64,000 nt of DNA from contig WIXG01000248.1 of NCBI GenBank assembly GCA_009869945.1, forward strand, positions 1-64,000. Reading direction: 5' to 3'. Position numbers and translations under genes: made by a program. The notes beneath the pieces were generated by a model. It was not told where the DNA came from. It did no database searches and was given only the letters and a program-made list of their open reading frames with translations. Origin of the DNA: Mesaphorura yosii. Its lineage: Eukaryota; Arthropoda; Collembola; Poduromorpha; Tullbergiidae. Positions 39,501-50,296 of this stretch are shown piece by piece (the stretch's first letter is position 1; each line of letters begins with the position of its first letter).

Positions 39501-40902
39501 TAAGACATTACGGATAATAGTTATGTCCATGACGTCCGTAGTTACGATTATTGCAAGGTGGATGGTCGCCGTGTGGAGAGCGCAGATAAGACGGGTCACT
39601 TAATAATAATGGTGTCCTGCAGCAACCTGAGCCCACCGCCATCGCCGCCGTATCTTAGACTCGCTTTCGCATTCATTCATTCGCTCCCTCGTGGCTCGCT
39701 CATTTCCGTTTTCCGCAACTCTCATCAAAACTGTGTATCAGGTAAACAAATGGAAATGGAGCGTGGCAAGATGATAACTTGATGGTGACGGCGGTGGTGT
39801 CTTATGGCTCGAACTTTTAAATTAACTGTTGATCATGCAATGCTTCAATCACACTGAAGCCAAAGCCACATTGTGCGCATTAGGAAATCAAACTCTTCGA
39901 CTTCAAAGGCACGCCCTAGTTTTGGTTTAGTATCCATGAATTGGTGCATCTTGCGGGCATTAATATTTGCCTTTGATGCAAAACTGCAGAGTAAACCAGC
40001 GCGTGCAATGAAATGAAGCGACCGCAAGTAATATCTCCATGGTACTTGTGCTGTGTACTTGTTCTAGGCGGTTTCAGTTTAGCAGCGCACTGAGACTGAA
40101 ACCACATTAATCCCTATTGGAATTGATTAAAATATTATTCCGTTCACAGATCATAAGCTACAGCTCACCCCGCGGCGGAGTCAGCGTTCTCACCGAGAAA
40201 GGTGAAACCACAACATCCTATCTCCTCATTCAGCAAGCCAGACCGACAGATTCTGGTCGATACTCGTGTAATCCTTCCAACGCCGCATCGCATAGTATCA
40301 ATGTTCATGTTCTGCTGGGTGAGTTCACATTCCAAGTATTTTGGCTGCCTAATGAAATGATTTATGCTCGCAATAAAATGCAATTAACGCGCCACTTCAT
40401 AATTGCTCACATAAAATTTAAAATTCTTCGCCGGAATCCTTTTCACTTAACGCATAATTTTTGTCGACATTTATTTTTAGTTGTACTTTCTAAACTGAAC
40501 CTCACGCACTCCACGCTGGTTTCGGGCAGACGCACTGAACTTCAGAGTTCCCAGACCGGAGAAACTTTGGGGAAAGTTTCGATGACTGGAGCTGTATTAA
40601 ATTAAGTTGTTAATGAAGACGTATGTGATGTGATACGTTCATTGCACTGCAAAGTTTTGCTCCGTCTCGCCTGGTGTATCGTTGGCGCCCATAATGAGCG
40701 TGATTAATGCCTTGACTTAATTGTGCATCAATTTTTAATTACGTGAGCGCAGCCGTGCCGTTCGACCCAGAAGTTTAATTAATTTGGTCTTCTTACAGGA
40801 GAGCAACCAGCGGCCATGCAGACGGGCGGGCAAATGCCTCAGCAGATTCCTCTCAGTCTGTGTCTGCTTTCCTCCATCATATTAATTTATGTTATCTCCT
40901 AA
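279..40902 (+). CDS. dpr: Dpr-family two-Ig cell-surface protein (5' end outside window)
   Basis: Dpr proteins (defective proboscis extension response) are neuronal surface proteins with two Ig domains. They bind DIP partners and help specify synaptic partners. Six exons join in phase: 279-565, 11494-11638, 11739-11804, 30956-31083, 40150-40318, 40799-40902 (298 complete codons before the stop). Ig1 has [14 protein letters not shown], then [20 protein letters not shown], and DSGIYEC across the exon 2/3 junction. Ig2 has [15 protein letters not shown] and [11 protein letters not shown]. The C-terminus ([17 protein letters not shown]) is a short hydrophobic tail with no cytoplasmic domain, as in GPI-anchored or tail-anchored members. 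The first visible exon opens with the last two bases of a codon, so a signal-peptide exon lies upstream. Before Ig1 there is a Ser/Ala/Gly-rich linker. Which dpr paralogue this is cannot be settled here. Family membership is very secure. Confidence 0.93.
3561..3585. repeat. Short tandem repeat, 11-bp unit
   Basis: GTGAAAGCAAA is present twice in tandem and followed by a partial third copy, within dpr intron sequence. Purine-rich simple sequence with no sign of function. Confidence 0.7.
6898..6906 (+). promoter_or_regulatory. Possible TATA box of the nested glycoside hydrolase gene
   Basis: TATATAAAT lies about 170 nt before the first in-frame ATG of the glycoside hydrolase gene. The spacing would leave a 5' UTR of roughly 140 nt. 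AT-rich words are common in this intron, so this is only a candidate. Confidence 0.3.
7071..9035 (+). CDS. Glycoside hydrolase family 1 homologue with Ala at the nucleophile position
   Basis: Five in-phase exons: 7071-7323, 7451-7584, 7658-8197, 8282-8820, 8906-9035, giving 531 aa, normal for the family. GH1 enzymes are (beta/alpha)8-barrel beta-glycosidases (beta-glucosidase, lactase-like, myrosinase). The N-terminus has a hydrophobic segment (about residues 29-40), so the protein is probably secreted; Met12 (7104) is an alternative start. Family motifs seen: [53 protein letters not shown] with the acid/base Glu224, [19 protein letters not shown]. The nucleophile motif, normally (I/V)TENG, reads ITANG, with Ala432 from GCA at 8648-8650. 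The usual NHYT reads NHFT (Phe367). The expected reaction, retaining glycoside hydrolysis, should therefore be lost or strongly altered although the rest is conserved. The gene lies wholly inside a dpr intron on the same strand. The family call is very secure; the activity is not. Confidence 0.93.
9108..9126 (+). terminator. Polyadenylation signals of the nested glycoside hydrolase gene
   Basis: AATAAA occurs at 9108-9113 and again at 9121-9126, 73 and 86 nt after the TGA. This is the expected place for 3'-end formation. Cleavage here must be kept separate from the dpr primary transcript, which runs through it on the same strand. Confidence 0.6.
9128..11493. other. dpr intron, 3' part: no gene seen
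   Basis: Remainder of the first visible dpr intron, downstream of the nested gene. No open frame here shows a family motif. It ends in the polypyrimidine tract and acceptor CATTTGCAG before dpr exon 11494-11638. Confidence 0.7.
11494..11638 (+). CDS. dpr: dpr exon: core of Ig1
   Basis: Encodes [20 protein letters not shown] through KYPQHRDS. It includes the core Trp and the highly conserved Dpr strand that contacts DIP. Acceptor CATTTGCAG ends at 11493 and donor G|GTAAGC follows 11638; it enters in phase 0 and leaves in phase 1. Its first six bases, GTAAGT, are themselves a perfect 5' splice site (see findings). Confidence 0.92.
11739..11804 (+). CDS. dpr: dpr exon: end of Ig1
   Basis: A 66-nt exon encoding [20 protein letters not shown] and two valines. 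It carries the second Ig1 cysteine. Acceptor GATTTCAG, donor G|GTAAGT, phase 1 to phase 1. Only 100 nt separate it from the previous exon, while the next is 19 kb away. Confidence 0.92.
   Translation, partial: ASTNVKFQQRLTVVITYILVL
11805..30955. other. 19.2-kb dpr intron: no gene seen
   Basis: I read all frames and found no recognisable coding exon on either strand. The longest open frames (for example 22144-22572 and 29957-30367 on +) begin at non-ATG codons, show no domain and lack family-like sequence. Short CAG/CTG runs (20220-20232, 17866-17884) and AT-rich stretches occur. Enhancers or small RNAs cannot be excluded by eye. Confidence 0.6.
30956..31083 (+). CDS. dpr: dpr exon: start of Ig2
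   Basis: Encodes the inter-Ig segment [20 protein letters not shown] followed by [20 protein letters not shown]. It has the first Ig2 cysteine and the core Trp. Acceptor CGTTTTACAG, donor GCT|GTAAGT; enters in phase 1 and leaves in phase 0. Confidence 0.92.
31084..40149. other. 9.1-kb dpr intron: no gene seen
   Basis: No conserved coding exon was recognised. It contains a perfect 12-bp inverted repeat at 36965-36996 and one long open frame at 38932-39603 (+). In that frame the first ATG is at 38992 and there is no recognisable domain; I treat it as probably non-coding. Confidence 0.6.
36965..36996. repeat. Perfect 12-bp inverted repeat with 8-nt loop
   Basis: CACAGAATTGGT (36965-36976) and its exact reverse complement ACCAATTCTGTG (36985-36996) flank an 8-nt spacer. 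The 11-mer TTTGTAATCAC overlaps or abuts both sides as a direct repeat. It lies in a dpr intron. Confidence 0.75.
40150..40318 (+). CDS. dpr: dpr exon: end of Ig2
   Basis: Encodes [20 protein letters not shown], then a stretch with [15 protein letters not shown] carrying the second Ig2 cysteine. Acceptor GTTCACAG, donor G|GTGAGT; phase 0 to phase 1. Confidence 0.92.
40799..40902 (+). CDS. dpr: dpr terminal exon: membrane tail
   Basis: Begins with GA completing a Gly codon, then [15 protein letters not shown] and a hydrophobic run ending at TAA (40900-40902). EQPAAMQ closely resembles the EHPAAMQ-type sequence that follows Ig2 in fly Dprs, which fixes the exon. No cytoplasmic tail follows the hydrophobic segment. 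Confidence 0.88.
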
Positions 40903-42302
40903 AACAAGAAGATTGCGCTAAGCAGAGGAGAGATTTATCCACGACGCGTCGCACTGCATTCTTCAACCACAGCCACAACTTGGAAGATTTCAGCAAGCCG
41001 ATCCAACCCAAGATTGCATTTCCAAGTTTTAGTCCAAAAGTAACATACGTGACATGTGCGAGTGCCCAGCGTCCGAATTAGATTGGGAGAGGTTTTGTTG
41101 CGTCTGTGCCGCGCGCAAGTGGAAGTGACAGGACACTCAAAGTTCAAATGTCTCAATCTATGTAGTGCTAGTTTGATCGAATTATAGATATAAGAAGCAA
41201 CATTTTTGTAAAGGCGAAAGCACGATATTTTTACAAACGAAATCACGAAAGGTGAGTTCAGATTTGACATAGACCTGCTACATGTGGTGTGACTTTTTCT
41301 ATCACGCGTAGACACGGATTAGACCGTCTCTAAGAGTTGTTTTTTGCTGGATATTTTTTTCAGATACTACGATGGATGTGAATCCGAGTCGACGATCATC
41401 TCACAGCGCCAGGAGCCCAGTCAAGAACCTAACGTCCTCTGCGTTTTTGAATAATCTCGGCGATTGGTGCTAAAGCAGTGGACGGCTGTTGTTACAGTGT
41501 TGTGTACTTAACTGTGGGCGGTACTCTTGACTAACTTATTATTCGTGATTATGTAATTATTTCGAAAGGATCTACCATTGCTCGATCGTGGGTCGCTATT
41601 TTTAAGATGTCAAATTACGTATTTACAAATCTTAACTCCTGCTCCTTTACATATGACGATATGACTACTAAGCAATGTTAAGTGATTGAAATGTTGTTAT
41701 TGTTAAATCCGCGGTAAGTTGTAATTTTCAGCCAGAAAGGAGACGAGTGCAACAAAAGTTGTTCAGCCCAAATTTTTAAGGCATAGCTGTTCATAATACT
41801 GTGTGGTAAATCCTGAAAATTGTTAACTAAACTGTATTTGCTACGTAGCTTAAGAAATTACTCGAACAATGCACGGGGAGCATAGCTAGTCTGTTAGCTG
41901 AGTCATGAATGTTGATAGTGTGGTGGTTATTGGTCATGTTGGTGTTTACTTCATTTTCATGAGTTCCTTCCGTTTTGAGTGCTTGCGAAACGTGAAATGT
42001 ATTTGCTTGAGTTTGTTTTTCGGTTTTCGTGTGATTCGAATGAGTGCTATTGAGCATCTGAGGGTTTCTAGATTTTAGACACGATGAGTCATTCGTATGT
42101 AGTGACAGCATGCATGTAAATATTCTGCGGATACGGACAGAGTGTGAACACTCCATTATTGTGTGTTGATTAATTTTACTCTATTTTTGGTGCTTTTAAT
42201 ATGTAACGTGTAAATAGGTACAAGTAGTTAAAAGCACGTGGGACGGTGTAACTAAAGCTAAGATATGTATACAGTAATTTCGTTCGGTTTACGAAAATGT
42301 GA

Positions 42303-42308
42303 AATAAA
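42303..42308 (+). terminator. Possible polyadenylation signal of dpr
   Basis: AATAAA about 1.4 kb past the dpr stop codon. I saw no earlier clear AATAAA on the + strand in this 3' flank, so this is a candidate end of a long 3' UTR. Transcript evidence would be needed. Confidence 0.3.
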
Positions 42309-44054
42309 TTTTCAACGAAATACGAAACCAAATTGTGAATTGCATCTAATTTGAAGTATGATCTGACCGGGACTGAAACCGTGATTCTTGAGGCAAACGG
42401 GTTTCTGCTATCAAGCTGTTCGATTGTGTGAACGGATTGATGGAACCAATTCGACATCTTGCTTGGACTTGGAATTTGTAGTTCAAGAAGAGAGATTCCT
42501 CTACTGTCGGTATAATTATGCATGAAGAAGCTGGAAATTTCGGAATCTGCGGTGAGATAATTGAATGCTCATAAACAGGACTCAATGATTCATTCTCTTC
42601 GCATTCCCTCAAGTTGCGAAATCAAAAGATACTGAAGGAAATTGGTCTCAATTACCGCCGCCGTGGCCGGACAATAAACTTTTGACCTTTGAGAGGAGTC
42701 TATAGATAAATGGCACTTATTTTAGGACAAATATCGCAAGTCGAAGCGGAATCGCCGTCTCCGAAGCAAAACTCATAAAAGTCTCGTCCACATCCACAGG
42801 AAATTTGAGCAGAATACACAACAGCCAATGGCCACTAATAAAAAGAAGCACATCATACGAAACACGAGAATGAGTTCAGCGAAAAAGTAAAACAATAGAC
42901 TACGACTGTGACCGACTCGAACTCGAACCCGTCACAGCCCTCACAGCCTGTTCTACAAAGTCGGAGCACGAAGCAACGCGTGAAGAGAAAGTCATCGTTT
43001 TGTCATCGTCCAAGATGACACAGAAAGCAAGTCGACCTCGAAATAAAGAATAGCACGTGGATGCGGACGCGTGCCATCGTTCTTTCGTTTTCGTACCGGA
43101 CGAGGACGACAATCACCACGAAGAAACTTGCTTGTGCCTGCCAGAGCTGAATGCCTGCCTCAGAATCGTGAATCCCAATTCGTATTCGTCCGCATGCATG
43201 CATGCGTGGACAAAGTGGCATTGCGTTTCGCTGAGGAAGAAGATTGAGAACGATGGTGTAGTAATAATAAATGGAAGATTTAAGGAAAAGATAAATTGAT
43301 GATGTTCTTTCATTCTTTGAATTGTGTGCACTTCTTTACTACTTTACTTGTTCTTTTCTTTACTTTCGCCTTTCGCGACTCGCCTTTTCCAGTTATCCAC
43401 CCATTTTGCCAGCTTTATACTCGCTGGCACAAAGTGAGTCTCGTACGTGCACAGACACTGCTCGTCTGCGAGAAAGTCGTTAGGCATTAAGTTGTTATGC
43501 GTGCCATGCCAAAGAAACACGAGGCTGCGAAATTCTTTGCAAGATAGTTTGAGTTCCTCTTCTCGGAACAATTTTTTGAAAATTCTTTGCAGTTTTTCGC
43601 AGATCCCATGTGCGTGGGGCCCAACACGTTGCATCTCATCTCTCGCCCTGTTCACGTATGGTTTGGGGCTGGCTCCGTTTTATATTTTATTTTCTCATGA
43701 TTTCTTCCTTCATTCTACTCTCCAATCCTTACGCAAAACAGCAAGCAAAGGCACAAGTGAAGGGAAGGTTTTTATATTCCTTTCAATTTGATGGAAATGA
43801 ATAGAAAATTGGAATCGAAAAGTTGTTCAACTGACTTTATAATGAAGTTATTTTCATCTCCTCTTCCTCCGATGAGTTTACTACCACTGCCACTGCTGAC
43901 TGCTTCACTTGAACGTTTGCTATGCTGTGCTCCCTGCACGACAAACATTCACAATGACGATAATCTGTTTTCTTCCTCGCGTGCCTGCCGCGCCTTGCTT
44001 TCACTTGCTAGCAGTCGGCAGTTGGCTGCTGGAATCTGAATCGCTGTCATTAAA

Positions 44055-44099
44055 AGTGAAGTGAAGTGAGTGAAAGTGAATGAATGGAATGGAATGATG
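44055..44099. repeat. Purine-rich simple sequence
   Basis: An imperfect GTGAA/GTGAAA/TGAA/GGAAT run of about 45 nt in intergenic sequence. No further structure seen. Confidence 0.6.
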
Positions 44100-47000
44100 C
44101 GGAAACATTTATACACAAATACCAAGCAGTAACAGCAGAAGATGAAGATCTTAAATGTATCTTTCGAATTAAATGGTTTTTTCGTATTATGGAAGGAAGT
44201 TGTTGTTGACTAACAAAGTTTCTTCGTTTGCGCTTTATGCAGATTTTCTAATTTATTAAAATTAAAGAAGCTTAGGCATACAGTACGAGCAGAGAGAGAT
44301 GAGATTTAAAAGACTGCGAGAGTGATGGCGAGACTGCCGACGATGCTGCTAAATCCTTCAATTCATAACTTACTCTGATAAGAAGCTTTATGAGTATTGT
44401 GTTGCCCCTTGTGCGTCTCGTCACGCTACCGCTGCGCGAAAATGACTTCAATTTCTGAAATTGGCGATGAAACGGTACATTTGAGACCGATGCAACACTA
44501 CTCAACAGCCAGGAAGCAATAACACTGCAATTTTCGACGAAATGCTTGGGAAAGTTGTGAAAGCTCGTGTGCTGACGCCCAAGATGCATATCACGAAGAC
44601 GATCGTTATTGCAGTGTTTCGTACACAATTGGAAAGTGCTGCACAGGATCGGCATAATACAGACGACACAGAGTCGACAGCGTTCGCGTTGCATTCAACC
44701 GACGTGAATCGTCTGGTTAATGGTGACATTGAACATTTTTCACGTGGGGTCTGGACTCATTTTCTATTTTGAGCTCGTTTATATTTACCGGAGGCCTTTG
44801 CATTATCTAAATTGAATTTTTACCCATGCCTGTACCTACAGCCCGTTAGATGAGGCGATGAAATCATTACTGGAGGAAGGGGCGAGAGAAATTCACTTTC
44901 TTCACATGGATTCAGTTTAAACTGAGAGGGGTATAACGGCAAATGTAGAAATGTTGGATTATGACCTTTCCTCTTCGAATCATCAATTGGACGGCTAAGA
45001 TTTTACCGAGCAAGAGCCTTTTTACAGAAAATAGCATGGAAATCAGACACCTCCAGCTCAATTTTGAGTTTAGAGTCGTATTTCAAAGAATCCAGTTCCT
45101 TGTGTCTGTCTCTGCCATGCCGTTTAGTTTTAAGAAATTGTTCACACTAACCGAGAGAGTATAGCCCAGATGTGTTTTTGGTTTCTTTTATATTGTAACT
45201 TCGTGATTTGAAACTGACGCAATGGACAAGGAATTAGGACGAACTCCATCTTCTCTAGTTCTATTATGTGTGGAAACTGTGAATTTAGTCACACGTGGTT
45301 AAGCTTAGAAGATGAAGAAGAGAGTGGTCTACATTTTAGAGGAAATATCTGTAACCTAGATTTTTCGTCTTTTCCGTTACGCCTTTCATTTCTCAATACA
45401 GAACAGTGCAACAACAGCAGTGGCAGCGCATAATTTCGTGTAGTTTGGTACCCTTTATCACAATAAAAAGTATTTTCTGCATTGTGCCCACAGCAAAGTT
45501 CATGAGAAAGTAGCGAGTAAGTACAACTGCCGTAACCCGGTATTAGGTTTATGTTTTCTTGTTGTATATGATTCCGACCCGATCCGAACCTGGCTTGCCT
45601 GGCCGGAGGCTTGTATAATTTGGTCCGGTGGAGTCATATGTCAAAACGATGTGGCAACGAACGAAGGTGGTGCGGTTCGTGCTCAGTTCGCGTTACTTTT
45701 GTATTTGGAATTTGGGTTTTAGTTTAAATTTGAAGAAACCACGGCAAGCACTTGCCAAAGTAAGGAGAAAGAAATGTAAGGTATTTTTGCCATTCGCGTC
45801 ACATGCAATGCATTCATGTCTTCATTCTTTGAACTTTTCTTCCACACTGACTGCGACCAATGTCTGCGGATTTCAGAATACTTAATAAAGAAATGTTCCC
45901 GATTTGTGGAGCATATGTTGTAGGAGACTAGAAATTTTATCGTAGGCAGATTGAAGGAGGATAGGGCGAAATGAAATCTTTCATCACAACCTCACCGAAT
46001 GTGAATCAAATATTTTGTCGTTCCCTCCGTCAAGGAAGAGCCGAAATCTTGTCTTCTTGTCTTTGCCTGCCTGTGTGAGAATATGAAATATTTTATATGA
46101 CCAGTTTCAGTTTTGCATAAACTCGATCAAACAAAATGAAAAATCAAACCAGAGACTCAAACCCTGTATTGCTTAATAAGTTGAGGAAATATGTTTGAAA
46201 AAGCAGGATCATAAAGGTCGTCAATTTTGTTTGAACGTGAAATTCAAAATGCAAGCCGAAAGAAAATGAAAGCATGTGTCTATGTTTCCGGCTCAAAGTT
46301 GCAACTAGAAACAGAAACCAATGTTGTCTTTGTTCTTGCCCCGTCGTCGACTTGGCTTGGCTCGATTTATGTCGCAGAGACAGGCTGAGGTTTTCCATTT
46401 CGGTAGGACACGGGAAAGATTTCTTACATGTTGCATTGCAAAGTAAAAGAAACCTATCTTGAGATGACGTTAGATGCGAGACGAGACGAACTTTGACTTG
46501 ACTCTTTTTCAAAACAGACGTCATAGTGTCCTAGTCTCATGCCTAATAATATTCACATGCAGAAAGTTATCCACTTTGTCACCTCCGTGCCGTGTCACGA
46601 ATTGCTACACGACGAGATAAGAGCTGCACGTACCGCTGGCTACTGAGTTCACTTTTTTTGCCAGTTCGGCGTCCTGACGTGGCTTGACTCGCCTAACATG
46701 ATACCATTGAACAGGAGTCTCATCACGACCGACCTAGTTTAAATTTATTAGTCCGAGCGTGGTAAATAGTGTCGACAGAGTTGACATTGATAAATGAAGC
46801 CAGCCGGGGTCTGATTTGAATAATTAATGTCGGTTAATCATCGTTCCCTTCCGCAACTTTCTCGTAAATTATGCTAGATCGAAGTAATTTGATCATTGCT
46901 TCATGACTTTCATCTCCCGTTGGTTGCCAATTCTTAAGTATTTGAAGAATTACTTCTTCTACTAAGAAATTGCTTCCTGTACCTGTGCTTTATTGCCTGA

Positions 47001-50000
47001 ATTTTCCTACAAATGAAATTAAGAATTCGCATGGGCCACATTCATTTTACGAGATCGAAACTTCGACCAGCAATGCTGCCTTGGACATGCACTACTATTC
47101 GTTGAGGGCTTAAAAGATATGATCTATTACTTTCCATTCGCTACTGCTCCATTTCTTGGCATTTGGCATCCTTGCCCACGTTGTCGCCACACGAAGGACA
47201 CGTACAGGACTGCAGTCCAAACTTAGAAACGGCCAACGGTAAAAATCGAGAAGGGAGAGAATCTTTCATCTGGACGTGGCTATGATGATGTAATCTACTG
47301 GCGACACGGGCCAGCAGACCATGCAGCCTTGTTACGTGCCTACCTCTTGGTTGGCTTGCCCGTCTCCATCTCCATCCGCATCATCCATCCATAATTCATG
47401 AACTAAGATCAGATAATAATATTTACGGCCGCGCGTGTGTGTGGGCAGGGCACGAGTCTGGCCTTGGCTAGAAGGCTACAAGCGATCTGCGATACAAGAT
47501 CTTTTATGTCACCTGTAACCTGACCCTTCTGCTTCTGCAAACCGATACTGAAAAAATGGTCAACTACAGCACCATCAGAATCACATAACGGAACTCGGTA
47601 TGCTAAGATATTTACGAACTATGCTACGAGCAGTGGCCATAACATAATGCAACTCAGAAAGGTAGCCACCAATTTCAATTTCAATGTGCAGTTGTGCAGT
47701 GCTTATTTCGCCGTGCTATGCTTTTGCAATTTTACCCGCTTTCCACCATCCGTACCAAATTATCTCAAGGAGACGGCACACAAATTAATAACTGTTTGAG
47801 TCGCATTCTTGGTAGCAGCTTTGAGTTTTGATTTAGATCCACCTTCACTTTGATATACTGGCCCCGTCCCGTCTCATCTCGTCCCTGTTGAAGATCCAAC
47901 TTGGTCTGATTTTCGTTCAAGTGCAAGCCTCTGCCTGCGTGCCACCACAACAGTCTTCCTATCTTCCTCAAATACACAATTACATAGCAACTTTTTTTCG
48001 TCCATGCTACCGCGATTCTAATTTGCCATCAGTTGTTAGCTGCTCTGCTACTAAAAGACTGGCGCTAATTAAGAAGTTTTGGGTTAGCGGCCCAATTAGC
48101 TGCGAGAAGTGGGTAGAATTGTGTTACCATTAAATTACAGAACAGAACTACAATATTTCACTCTTAATTAACTTCCTTAATAAGACTCGTGCCTTCCTTC
48201 CAATTCGCGAGCCACGAGGTTTCAAGGGAGTCAGCCGATGAGTTATTAGCTTTTTAATCACACATTTTTGTTTCCTTTTACAGCATCTTTTCATTCATTT
48301 TTCCTTTCAGCCATACTACTACTGTAATAGTAACCTATTAAACACTTCGTATTTCCTCACTTTCTCATCTGCACGTTTTATTATGTCTAATATAGAAAGT
48401 TAATTGAGTTCAAAAGTTCTTTCTTCCTCACCCGCTTTCTTCTACACCATTGGCTGGCTGTATTTTAATATTTTTATGAACTCAGTGCCGACACTCGTTT
48501 TTGCTTCGGCTCTATTACACTGACATGAGCGCATAAAGATTGTACTGCAGTCTAGACTGGCCTGCCTGAAGACGCTACGCTGTGCTTGGTATCATTAACT
48601 CAATTACCACTTCCTATCATATATCTGTCTTTTCATGTCTACAAACTTAACTCACTTTCATTTTCCTCACTCCATCGCAATGCAGTGCAGATGAGTCTTG
48701 GGCTGGACGAGCCACGGACTAGTCAGGATTGCTGTAATAATTTTCAGGAAAGAAGTGCGAAAAATTTCACTGTGAGAAAACTTGCCCCGTGTAACTTTCT
48801 CCACACTTTTAATTGCATTTTTCTCTCCATGTATTCTTGAACGTATGAACGCACTTTCGCTTTCACGCTCAAGATCGTGTTCATGTTCTCATGGAGCTTT
48901 GCTTCTTTTATCGTGTTTCATCTTTGAAGTTGTGGCTGCGGCTTACTTCAGACTAGACTTCGGGTAGCACGGCGGAGGAAATAAGATGAGGAAGATCTCA
49001 CATTACCTCATCATTGTGTAATAATAAGATCCTGTGTACCCTACCGTTTTGGTGTGGTTGGAATAACCGAAAACTTTGTGCTGGGCTCGGTATGGCGTGG
49101 CGTGTTCTGGTTCAAAATACTCATATAATTTTATATTATATTCGTTTACCACCTGGTGTGTGACAAAAACTAGACGCTGGAGAGGAACGAGAACGTGTGG
49201 TAAGACACTCAATTTAATGCGCATCTCGCCGCTGCGCTGCTTCTCTTGCGGTGGGACCTGTTTATCGGCTTTCCTTCCTCTTTTCGACGGGACTATCTGC
49301 TCACAATCAACGTGCGTGCATGCTGCAGATTTCTCCTCCTTTGAAATGGAGCGGTGGCTCGTCGTTCCTATGACTGTTGACGAATTGGTAAAGAATCACG
49401 ACATGAGGACACGACTGATCAGTGCTTCGATAATTTGCAATAGTTTGCAAACTAAAACCAGAAAGGCAGGCATCCAGCTGAAGCAGCAAAGAGAAGATTT
49501 TATGTTCCGAGATTCATGCACCTTATGTTTTTCATTGGCTGTGAATAACATCCGTCCATGCGGCAAACTTATTAAAAATGTTAAGCCTGAGCACGGACTC
49601 GATATTCTGCTCCGTCATGAACAACTTCTGGCGCATAACCATTTGGCGGTCATCGGATCCGCTCCGCGTCTCTTGCTCTCAGCAGAATTGTATAATATAA
49701 AATAACTTCCGTGATAATGAGCACAACTTTAGTTACGGTTACTGTTACCAGATAAAGAAATTATGGCAGATGCGCATGCAAGTTGCGTTGTGGAAAATGG
49801 GAAAAGAAGTAGTTGCATAATGGCGGTTTCCAGGACGCGGAATTGTATTGGACGCAGCGCTGCGTTCGTGGGAGAACCAGCACCTGAAGTCGTCCATTTG
49901 AGTATTGCACCAGCACTCCAGTGTCCAGTGCATATCATTTACTGTGTCGACTTCGCCTGCGTGTCTTTGCTATGTAAATGGTTCACCCTTGTGTGATCAT

Positions 50001-50296
50001 TCAGGATCATTACTGCTAATTCTCCCGACTGCATGATGATCTTGTCACGGGAAATCCAATTTTGGGCAGCAAACTTGGAAATGAACCATTCTGGAGGATC
50101 AGGAGTCGCTCTAGACAAGAGTTGCGACAAATTCAATATTTGAGGCATTTACCTAAGAAAACTAAATCCATTGCATCAAAAGCCCACTATCCAGTAGTCT
50201 TATACTTAGCGCCACATATGACTGCATGAAAAATAAAATTTGCACGGTGAACGCAGCATATTTTGTCATCCAACACTTATTCAATGTGATATTACG

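Larger units (their letters stand above)
40903..50296. other. dpr 3' flank and intergenic region: no gene supported
   Basis: The first part probably includes the dpr 3' UTR. Otherwise only short open frames without recognisable domains were seen. A 209-codon + frame at 49076-49705 starts at GTG and looks like chance. A minus-strand frame at 49003-49224 has a weak resemblance discussed in the findings. Purine-rich simple sequence lies at 44055-44099. Confidence 0.6.

Noticed and set aside
41364..41473. A possible further dpr exon (TTTTTTTCAG then ATACTACGATGGATG).
   Set aside because: dpr already ends at TAA 40900-40902 after a typical hydrophobic tail, and the short frame that follows has no family similarity.
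49076..49705. A 209-codon open frame on the + strand.
   Set aside because: It begins at GTG rather than ATG, has no recognisable domain or splice context, and no conserved-looking segment.
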